From the NCBI GenBank assembly GCA_000437495.1, contig FR897815.1, positions 1 to 24,401 on the forward strand: DNA of 24,401 bases, given 5' to 3'. A model generated the notes under the pieces. It searched no databases, was not told the DNA's origin, and was given only the letters and a program-made list of their open reading frames with translations. Shown here in pieces: positions 7,682 to 13,126 of the stretch. The stretch is from Prevotella sp. CAG:485 (GTDB lineage Bacteria > Bacteroidota > Bacteroidia > Bacteroidales > Muribaculaceae). A program made the translations under genes and the position numbers. The first letter of the stretch is position 1, and each line of letters starts with the position of its first letter.

Positions 7682-8047
7682 TTACGCGCCGTCGAAGAGC
7701 ATTGCTGTGTCGGCCTGCAGATTCACGTCCTCGCGGGCCACAATCTTAATCATGTTGCCGCCGAGCGCCTTCTTGGAATTGTCGTACTGCATGAACATGG
7801 TGTAGACGCCCTTGGGCACTTTCACCGTTGCCGAGGTGCCTTTCAGGTCTTTGGCCAACAGTGTGGTGAAACCGCTCTCGTTGCCTATCACGAATTTCTT
7901 GATTACATCCACATCGCCCGTCTGGTTGACGAGTTTCCATGTCAGCGTTACCGTAACGCTGTCGGCTGCTGTGGCGCCGTAGGCCGGTGAGACTGCTGCA
8001 AACAGACTCAGCAACAGCGTCACTGCCATAAGGTAGACTTTTTTCAT
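7682..8047 (-). CDS. N-terminal fragment (121 aa) of the interrupted secreted protein
   Basis: This is the translatable 5' part of the broken gene. It carries the signal peptide (about residues 1-25) and a small beta-rich module with the segment VKVPKGVYTMFMQYD, the kind seen in Ig-like or carboxypeptidase-regulatory folds. It ends at the in-frame TAA after LFDGA. A perfect -7 box lies about 60 nt upstream of its ATG, so this part is probably still transcribed and exported. Confidence 0.7.
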   Translation of the reverse strand: MKKVYLMAVTLLLSLFAAVSPAYGATAADSVTVTLTWKLVNQTGDVDVIKKFVIGNESGFTTLLAKDLKGTSATVKVPKGVYTMFMQYDNSKKALGGNMIKIVAREDVNLQADTAMLFDGA

Positions 8048-8104
8048 ACGTTATAATGTTAGTTCTTGTTTTGGTTCTTTTTTACCCGCAAGGGCTTCTG
8101 CCCA

Positions 8105-8112
8105 CAAAATTA
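8105..8112 (-). promoter_or_regulatory. Candidate -7 box for the interrupted secreted-protein gene
   Basis: The minus-strand sequence TAATTTTG matches TAnnTTTG exactly and lies about 58 nt upstream of the ATG at 8047, implying a leader of roughly 50 nt. No -33 box is apparent, which could mean activator dependence. Confidence 0.5.
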
Positions 8113-8172
8113 CCGATTTACCTGCAGCAGATTGTATAATTATCGGAAAGCTATACCCATTCAAAGGGATAA

Positions 8173-8202
8173 ATATGTAAAGATTCCCGAATATTTACAT
8201 AT
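8173..8202. promoter_or_regulatory. Operator-like dyad ATATGTAAA-N12-TTTACATAT
   Basis: A perfect 9-bp inverted repeat (8173-8181 and 8194-8202) with a 12-nt spacer lies about 60 nt upstream of the -7 box of the secreted-protein gene. It is just downstream of the adjacent AraC-type regulator gene. The position suits an activator site. That the neighbouring regulator binds it is inference. Confidence 0.4.
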
Positions 8203-8207
8203 CCGGG
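8186..8207 (-). terminator. Hairpin immediately after the regulator stop codon
   Basis: On the minus strand CCCGGATAT-GTAA-ATATTCGGG forms a 9-bp stem with one G-U pair, starting directly after the TAA at 8208-8210. The tail is only moderately T-rich. It overlaps the dyad at 8173-8202, so it may be a terminator, an operator or both. Confidence 0.4.
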
Positions 8208-8359
8208 TTACTGAGGAGTGTTTTCGGAGTCTCCCTCTTCCTCCTCTTTGTTCTTGTTGCCGTCCATCACGGCTTTGCGATAGTCGCGCAATCCCAGACC
8301 TGTATATTTCTTGAAGTTGGTGGTGAACGATGTACGGTTGTTGAAGCCCACCGACTCGC

Positions 8360-9958
8360 CTATTCCGGCCAGCGAATAGCGCTCATATTCAGGGGATTCA
8401 ATTCTGCGGCAGGCCTCCACAATGCGGCTTTGTTGATAAGCGCCGGGAAGCCGCAGCCGAACTCCAGATGAATCACGCGGCTCAGCGTCTTGGCATGGCA
8501 GTTGGCCATCTGCGCCATACGCGTCAGGTTCAGGTCGGGCGCAAAGAGCTGATCGGAGGCCAACATCTTCCTCACCTCGTCGGCAATGCGCTGCCTCTCC
8601 TGAGGTGAGATTACCGGGGCGTCGGCGTTCTCCCTGGCACCCTCCTCTTTGCCGGGTTCAGCCCCGTTCTCGGCGCTCTTGCCATCCTTGCTCTCTTCCT
8701 GCGCGCTTTCGCTCAGACTCCTCTCCTTTCCCTTTTCCTCTTGAGGTGCCTGTTGCTTCCGGAGCCTGTACTGTTCGCGCATACGTTGCAGCAGAAGGCG
8801 GCTCTGGCGCTGCAGCTTCAGATTCTTCGACCGCAGCAGCATCAGCAAGGCCCCGAACACTATCACCACAGCCACCAGCCCTATCAGGCCGTAGAGTGTC
8901 CAGCGGTGGCGCATCTCGGTCAGCGTAATGGTGCGCATCAGTCCGCGCCGCTCCTTCAGATACTCCATCTGCGTCATGTCGTCCACAATCCGCACCGACT
9001 GCAGCGAATCGCGCAGCGACAGCGACCGCTGACGCATCTTCTCAGCCTCGGCGCGCATGCTCGGTATGTGCTCATAGATATGCATCCGCACATTGATTGT
9101 GGTGAGCCTCAAGTCGCGCATATCGAGGATATACGACATCCGTTCCACCTCATCCAGCTCCTTCAGCGCCTCCTGAGTGCGGCCCATAAGTCCCAACACC
9201 GCAGCCCGGTCTTTGCGCAAGGAGGCTCTCTGCCGCTCTGTGGCCGCTATGGGCGGCAGCAGCTTTATGGCGTCCGCGTAAGCCTTTTCCGCCGTTGAGT
9301 AATCCTCGTCGCCGTATGCAGCCTTGCGGGCCTCATAGATTTTCAATCCGGCATGTATGCGCCAGTCGTTGGTGGTTTTGGCCAGGCTGCGCATACGCTT
9401 CACCGCCGGCGTAATGGTGTTGTAGGCTTCCAGCACCGACGCCGCGGCGGCAATGTCGCAGAAGGTGCGGTAACACGAGGCTGTGTCCTGCTCCCTGAGC
9501 GACTGTTCAAAACCCTCCATGCCATGCTCTATGACGTTGCGGAAGAAATCGTTCTTGCCCGTCTGCGAGGCTATTATCACATACAGCGCCGCATAATTGG
9601 CATTCAGCCGCCCCGACGGCAGACTGTTGTCGGCCTGCAGCTGTTCCTCGGCCATGAGCAGATAATCCAGACTCGCGCTGTAGTCGTTGATGCGGAAACA
9701 GGCTTCCGAGCAACCGTACAGAGCCTTCAGACACTCCAGCCGCTCATCGTGGCAGGTAGCGCCGCCAAGGTGGCAGGTAGCGCCGCCAAGGGCATCCGCC
9801 ACCTGCTTGTAATACTGCAGCGCCCGGTGGAAGTCGTTCTGCGCCATACGCTCGTCGGCAAGACGCAGGTGGCTGCCATATCGTCGGCTATGGCACGCAG
9901 AGGCATCAGCGCCGTACACAGCGCCACAAGCACCGCGACAAGCACAGACCTCAGCCAC
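8360..9958 (-). CDS. Longest intact frame of the frameshifted TPR/HTH regulator
   Basis: This 532-aa frame spans the TPR region, membrane helix, linker and first HTH of the broken regulator. Its first ~29 residues (Cys- and Ala-rich) and last ~19 residues (from ALWRPA on) are out-of-frame readthrough, not family sequence. It contains a 7-residue tandem duplication (GGATCHL twice) near residues 58-70. Confidence 0.55.
   Translation of the reverse strand: MAEVCACRGACGAVYGADASACHSRRYGSHLRLADERMAQNDFHRALQYYKQVADALGGATCHLGGATCHDERLECLKALYGCSEACFRINDYSASLDYLLMAEEQLQADNSLPSGRLNANYAALYVIIASQTGKNDFFRNVIEHGMEGFEQSLREQDTASCYRTFCDIAAAASVLEAYNTITPAVKRMRSLAKTTNDWRIHAGLKIYEARKAAYGDEDYSTAEKAYADAIKLLPPIAATERQRASLRKDRAAVLGLMGRTQEALKELDEVERMSYILDMRDLRLTTINVRMHIYEHIPSMRAEAEKMRQRSLSLRDSLQSVRIVDDMTQMEYLKERRGLMRTITLTEMRHRWTLYGLIGLVAVVIVFGALLMLLRSKNLKLQRQSRLLLQRMREQYRLRKQQAPQEEKGKERSLSESAQEESKDGKSAENGAEPGKEEGARENADAPVISPQERQRIADEVRKMLASDQLFAPDLNLTRMAQMANCHAKTLSRVIHLEFGCGFPALINKAALWRPAAELNPLNMSAIRWPE
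9750..9791. repeat. Perfect 21-bp in-frame tandem duplication
   Basis: The 21-bp unit starting TGGCAGGTAGCG and ending CCGCCAAGG occurs at 9750-9770 and again at 9771-9791 with no mismatch, duplicating seven codons in the TPR region of the broken regulator. Identity suggests a recent slippage event. Confidence 0.85.
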
Positions 9959-10036
9959 GGCCCTCTAAGCCGCTGCCCGAATATGCCTCCACGCAGGTCT
10001 GTCATCTTATAATGGTTGCAAAGGGGGTTAAAAATT

Positions 10037-10081
10037 CCGGGAGGGTGTGTCAGAATGAGTATGGATGACACAACCTCCCGG
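10037..10081 (-). terminator. Intrinsic terminator, probably the original ferritin terminator
   Basis: On the minus strand a 16-bp stem with one mismatch (CCGGGAGGTTGTGTCA and TGACACACCCTCCCGG) with a 13-nt loop is followed by AATTTTTAA, a classic rho-independent form. It lies about 30 nt past the far edge of the mobile element at 10112-10409. Before that insertion it would have stood about 30 nt after the ferritin stop codon. Confidence 0.85.
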
Positions 10082-10111
10082 ATTATCTCCATCAGTTGTG
10101 ATAGCAATTAC

Positions 10112-10409
10112 TTAGACCCCATTCCACAAAAAAATGTTAACGCCGGGGTCGCAGGGCTGAGGTGATTTTTGCAAGTTGAGGAGGGCGCATAGCGAGCTAT
10201 GTAACCGACGAAACTTGGCAAAAAGCGCCCAACCCTGCGAGACCTGAGTAACTTCAGTCTTATGGTTTGGGGCCATAATTAAAATTTATTTTGAGGTCTG
10301 GTTAAGCTCTCTTTTGATGGAATTGTTAAAAATTCTGTTCTTTGCAGAGCCTTACGCATATTAGTTTTTATTTCCCCGGCATTAACATTTTTTGTCGAAT
10401 GGGGTCTTA
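10112..10409. mobile_element. MITE-like non-autonomous element, 292 bp, with TTA target duplications
   Basis: Terminal inverted repeats lie at 10115-10148 (GACCCCATTC..., 34 nt) and 10374-10406 (...GAATGGGGTC, 33 nt). They agree at 31 of 33 aligned positions plus a one-base difference in an A-run. TTA directly repeats on both sides (10112-10114 and 10407-10409). The interior has no coding sequence; its left half is a long imperfect palindrome. The right TTA is the ferritin stop codon (TAA on that strand), so the insertion kept ferritin intact but put about 295 bp between it and its terminator. A 3-bp duplication of TNA form occurs with some IS5-family (IS1031-type) transposases and others, so the parent family is undetermined. 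No transposase is in the window. Confidence 0.8.
10149..10240. repeat. Long imperfect palindrome inside the MITE-like element
   Basis: Three nested inverted repeats share one axis: TCGCAGGG (10149-10156) with CCCTGCGA (10233-10240), TTTTTGCAAGTT (10166-10177) with AACTTGGCAAAAA (10212-10224), and CATAGC-GA-GCTATG (10188-10201). The segment could fold as a 92-nt cruciform in DNA or as a stem in the ferritin 3' untranslated RNA. Confidence 0.75.
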
Positions 10410-10889
10410 TTTGCGGGCGCCATATTCCTGGTCGAGGTTGAAGATAGCTGTTGCGCCCATGCGTTTCAGGCGGTCAACGATGCCCGAAGCGGTGGCCTCT
10501 TCCTCAACCTGCTCGCGTACGAACTGCCACAGGAAGTCCTGAGCGGCGCGGTCGCGCTCTTCCTCAGCCAGGTCAAGCAGCGAGTTGATGAGTGCCGACA
10601 CTTTACATTCGTGAGCATACACATTCTCAAAAGCTGCCAGAGGTGATTCCCAGGCCTGAGGCACTGCCTCTATCTTGCCAAGCACAGCCTTGCCGCCGCG
10701 TTTGATGATAAAATCTGCCATCTGATAGGCATGTTCGGTTTCCTCCTGACTCTGTTTCTTCATCCAGTTGGCAAAGCCTGAGAAGCCCTCGCCGTCGAAG
10801 AAGAACGACATGGAGAGATAAAGATTTGCCGACCACATCTCGGCTACTATCTGCTCATTGAGAGCATCCTGAAGTTTCTGCGATATCAT
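10407..10889 (-). CDS. ftnA: Non-heme ferritin
   Basis: This 160-aa iron-storage protein is of the bacterial FtnA type, forming a 24-subunit cytoplasmic shell that oxidises and stores iron. Ferroxidase residues are in place: E17, Y24, E50, H53 and E94. The third-site residues E126, Q127, E129 and E130 are also present, matching E. coli FtnA numbering. No heme-binding methionine of bacterioferritin type is evident. I chose the ATG at 10889; the in-frame TTG at 10916 falls in the -7 box and cannot be the start. AAAGAGA upstream may serve as ribosome site. A strong promoter precedes it, and its stop codon is the target duplication of the MITE-like element, so its transcript now has a long structured 3' end. 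Confidence 0.97.
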   Translation of the reverse strand: MISQKLQDALNEQIVAEMWSANLYLSMSFFFDGEGFSGFANWMKKQSQEETEHAYQMADFIIKRGGKAVLGKIEAVPQAWESPLAAFENVYAHECKVSALINSLLDLAEEERDRAAQDFLWQFVREQVEEEATASGIVDRLKRMGATAIFNLDQEYGARK

Positions 10890-10913
10890 AGTATTCAGTC
10901 TCTTTTTAATCTG

Positions 10914-10945
10914 CAAAGGTAATCAATTCCCGCCACCGATGCAAA
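10914..10945 (-). promoter_or_regulatory. Ferritin promoter (-33 TTTG, -7 TACCTTTG)
   Basis: The minus strand has TTTG (plus 10942-10945), a 20-nt spacer and TACCTTTG (plus 10914-10921), a full match to the Bacteroidetes primary sigma promoter. The ATG lies 24 nt downstream of the -7 box. Confidence 0.75.
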
Positions 10946-11037
10946 TTCCTCCCCAAAACTTATCCCCGGTTAAAAACCGACTCGCAGGGATATTCCTTCA
11001 GCCATCTTGTCAGACGCCGCCGGAGTGCCTTTCCCGG

Positions 11038-12468
11038 TTATCCAAACATCTTCCTAAGACGCTCTTTGGCTCCTGCATGACCCTGATCCGCAGCCTTTTT
11101 ATACCATTTTGACGCCTCTATTACATCCTTCTTTACTCCGCTGCCAAGATAATAACAGACGCCAAGGTCGTATTGGGCTGATACATCCCCCTGCTCGGCC
11201 GCCTTTGTAAACCATTTCACGGCCTCTTCGTAATTCTGCTTCACCCCTTCGCCGTAATAATAACAATAGCCTAACTGCGACTGAGCCTTGGCATCTCCCT
11301 GCCCCGCAGCCTTCTTATACCATTTCAAAGCCTCGGCATAATCCTGTTTCACACCGTTGCCGTAATAATAACTTTGCCCTAAGTTAGCCTGTGCCACCGC
11401 ATTGCCATTCTCCGCTGCCTTACGGTACCATTTCACAGCCTCTTTCTCATCCTTCTTAACCCCTATTCCTTTCTGATAAAAGACACCAAGATTCGTCTGT
11501 GCCGCGAAATCGCCCTGTTCTGCAGCCATTGCACACCATCTGGCCGACTCTTTGTCATTTTGCTTCACTCCCTGGCCTTTGGCATAACAGTATCCAAGGA
11601 AGCTTTGCGCATCGACATTCCCTTGCTCGGCGGCCTTACGGCACCATCTTGTAGCCTCGGCATAATTTTTCTTCAGCCCGCGACCCTTGTAATAGCAGCA
11701 ACAAAGTTTATACTGAGCTTCCGCATGACCCTGTTCCGCCGCTTTCCGATACCACTTGGCGGCCTCTTTGTTATCCTGATTAACACCCTTGGCGTAATAA
11801 TAGCAATATCCGAGCCTGTATTGCGCCTCTGCCACTCCCTGTTTGGCCAGATAAGCATAGATGCTCACCGCCTCGCCATATTGGGCTTTGTCAAACAACG
11901 CTTTGGCGCGCTCAAGGGTGTAAAGGCCCTTAATAACAGAGGGTTGCGGCGGCTGCTTCATCTTCTCGCCATAATCGGTTTTGCCATATTCAGGCTTTTT
12001 CTCTTCCTCCTCCTCGTCTTCAACATCTGAGGCCGTAAGTTCAATTTCCGCTATCTCCTTCCCTGTCCAGGCGCTCAGATTGGCTATGAACTTCTTGAGC
12101 TGTGCGGGGTCTGTGGAGTCTATGCAGTCAATATCGCCGAACTTGAAAAGAAACCAGCCCTTTAGTTTCGCCCCCTTAAGCAATAACGGCACAACCCTCT
12201 TGCCGGTGTTTTTGGCATAATTGACCTCCTTCTTTGTCCATTCGGAGGCCATGGCATTGTCTGATACCATAAAGAGCATCCTGTCCGAGTTGTCAATGGC
12301 GGCCACGATTTTATCCTCAAACTGGTCGCCGCTCTCTATGCCCGAAAAGTCGAACCAATAAGTCAAATCCGGAATCTTAGCCGTTATCTTTTCAATAATA
12401 GCTTCCACCTCCGCTCTGTCAAAGCGCGAATAACTTATGAAAATATCATATAGACAGGTTTTCTCCAT
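11038..12468 (-). CDS. TIR domain protein with Sel1-like repeats
   Basis: This 476-aa protein has no signal peptide. Residues 6-135 form a TIR domain: box 1 YDIFISYSRFDR, a GDQFEDKIVAAIDNSD segment, then SEWTKKEVNYA in which E81 aligns with the catalytic glutamate of NAD-cleaving TIRs such as SARM1. An acidic linker (about 145-165) leads to seven full 36-residue Sel1 repeats (about 211-462; pattern G-x3-AQ-x2-LG-x-CYYYG-x-GVK and KWYxKAAEQG) and a partial eighth. Sel1 repeats are protein-binding scaffolds. Start is the ATG at 12468; the TTG at 12501 lies in the promoter. It has its own promoter 82 nt after the coiled-coil gene. It may be an immune or stress effector, or a signalling adaptor; no partner gene of Thoeris, CBASS or another known defence system is visible. 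Confidence 0.93.
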   Translation of the reverse strand: MEKTCLYDIFISYSRFDRAEVEAIIEKITAKIPDLTYWFDFSGIESGDQFEDKIVAAIDNSDRMLFMVSDNAMASEWTKKEVNYAKNTGKRVVPLLLKGAKLKGWFLFKFGDIDCIDSTDPAQLKKFIANLSAWTGKEIAEIELTASDVEDEEEEEKKPEYGKTDYGEKMKQPPQPSVIKGLYTLERAKALFDKAQYGEAVSIYAYLAKQGVAEAQYRLGYCYYYAKGVNQDNKEAAKWYRKAAEQGHAEAQYKLCCCYYKGRGLKKNYAEATRWCRKAAEQGNVDAQSFLGYCYAKGQGVKQNDKESARWCAMAAEQGDFAAQTNLGVFYQKGIGVKKDEKEAVKWYRKAAENGNAVAQANLGQSYYYGNGVKQDYAEALKWYKKAAGQGDAKAQSQLGYCYYYGEGVKQNYEEAVKWFTKAAEQGDVSAQYDLGVCYYLGSGVKKDVIEASKWYKKAADQGHAGAKERLRKMFG

Positions 12469-12498
12469 ATCGCCGGTCAGGGTTGCAGGTATCAGTAG

Positions 12499-12529
12499 CA
12501 AAGGTAGTGAAAAATTTCCGCACCTGCAA
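12499..12529 (-). promoter_or_regulatory. Promoter of the TIR-Sel1 gene
   Basis: The minus strand carries TTG (plus 12527-12529), 20 nt of spacer and TACCTTTG (plus 12499-12506). The -7 box is identical to that of ferritin and the spacing is the same. The ATG at 12468 is 30 nt downstream. Confidence 0.7.
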
Positions 12530-12550
12530 CAACCCTATCTATCTGCCCGA

Positions 12551-13126
12551 CTAAGGAAGGTCCATTAGCCAGTCGGTTGGCTGGGCATCGGGGGCATCGG
12601 CACCTTTCCGCTCGGGCTTTCCGGAACGGTGTCGCGGCGTTTCCACATTCCGCTGTGAAGGATCGTTCTCCTCAGGCTTCAGGTCAATGACAGTCGGCGG
12701 CGCGCCGAGGGTGTCGGGGTCAATGGACTCCATGAACTGAAGGCGTGTGTGCGCTTCGGCCAAGGCGTGACGCAGATGGGCAATGCGGCGCTCGTAAGCA
12801 TCGCGCAGACGGTCTACCTTGTCGAGGCGTTCGGTAATCTCGCGCATGGCCTCCTCCGTCTCGGCGCGTTCGGCCTCAAGCTGTTGGCGCAGGTCCTCTT
12901 TGGCGGCTATAATGGCTTCCTCATGCTTCTCTGCCTGCTCCATGCGCTGCCTGTAGGCTTCAACCTTCCTCTCCGCCTCGGCCACAAGCCGCTCGGCCTC
13001 CTCCACTCGCTGTTGCAGCTGAGCCTGTGCCGCCTCAGCCTCGGCAAGCTGTGTCTGCAGCTCACTCTCGCGGGCAAATGCCCTCAACGCCTTGCGCGGA
13101 TGAAACAGCGGATAGAAGATATTCAT
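12551..13126 (-). CDS. Coiled-coil protein translationally coupled to the PEP-binding protein
   Basis: This 191-aa protein starts MNIFYPLFHPRKALRAFARE, continues as a long Glu/Ala/Arg-rich coiled coil (about residues 20-130), and ends in a polar, probably disordered tail (from about 138) closing with TDWLMDLP. There is no signal peptide or membrane helix. Its ATG overlaps the TGA of the upstream gene (ATGA at 13123-13126), so the two are translationally coupled and probably work together, perhaps through oligomerisation or tethering. No terminator is seen in the 44 nt before the next promoter. The sequence belongs to no family I recognise. Confidence 0.85.
   Translation of the reverse strand: MNIFYPLFHPRKALRAFARESELQTQLAEAEAAQAQLQQRVEEAERLVAEAERKVEAYRQRMEQAEKHEEAIIAAKEDLRQQLEAERAETEEAMREITERLDKVDRLRDAYERRIAHLRHALAEAHTRLQFMESIDPDTLGAPPTVIDLKPEENDPSQRNVETPRHRSGKPERKGADAPDAQPTDWLMDLP

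Larger units (their letters stand above)
5891..8047 (-). pseudogene. Secreted beta-rich protein with T9SS-like tail, interrupted by an in-frame TAA
   Basis: The reading frame opened by the ATG at 8047 runs 121 codons, meets TAA at 7682-7684, and continues in the same frame with no other stop to 5891: 718 residues if the stop is ignored. The first part has a Sec signal peptide (MKKVYLMAVTLLLSLFAAVS) and a beta-sandwich-like segment ending ADTAMLFDGA. After the stop it continues ATRHIGFQYLMPDGKPMKL. The far C-terminus has a VMVYDAAGRMVAS...LPQGLYV...LKFVKR tail typical of type A T9SS sorting domains. The middle resembles the Fn3-like accessory regions of large secreted subtilases, but no catalytic domain is visible. 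If translated in two pieces, the larger lacks a signal peptide and could not be exported. Likely explanations are a nonsense mutation or a base-call error; readthrough is less likely because TAA is the normal stop elsewhere here. Confidence 0.85.
8208..10005 (-). pseudogene. TPR / transmembrane / AraC-type HTH regulator with two frameshifts
   Basis: Restoring one base at each of two sites gives a single 600-codon frame from the ATG at 10005 to the stop at 8208. The product has an N-terminal signal or membrane segment (LVAVLVALCTALMPLRAIA), TPR-like helices (about 46-340), one membrane helix (about 369-392, LYGLIGLVAVVIVFGALLML), a charged coiled or disordered linker, and a C-terminal AraC-type double HTH ending GFNNRTSFTTNFKKYTGLG, then DYRK. 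This periplasmic-sensor plus cytoplasmic-HTH layout is common in Bacteroidetes. Lesion 1 near 9871-9872 separates the signal segment from the TPRs; lesion 2 near 8426-8427 cuts between the two HTH motifs (LINKA | RIVEACRRIES). Both read GGC where GGGC is expected on the plus strand. As given, no full-length protein can be made. It lies 160 nt upstream of the likewise broken secreted-protein gene, a likely target. Confidence 0.85.

Noticed and set aside
7682..7684. Recoded stop codon as a general feature of the genetic code here
   Set aside because: TAA ends several intact genes in the window, such as hcp, ferritin and DUF2723, so the code is standard.
8420..8432. Programmed -1 ribosomal frameshift in the regulator
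   Set aside because: There is no good X-XXY-YYZ heptamer with a downstream structure, and the other lesion in the same gene has no slippery site either; mutation or base-call error is simpler.
10890..10916. TTG-initiated extension of ferritin
   Set aside because: The TTG is part of the -7 box TACCTTTG; bacterial ferritins start at the chosen ATG and residue numbering then matches E. coli FtnA exactly.
10967..10979. Short hairpin CGGTT-AAA-AACCG as terminator of the TIR-Sel1 gene
   Set aside because: A 5-bp stem with a 3-nt loop and no T-tract in the right place is too weak to call.
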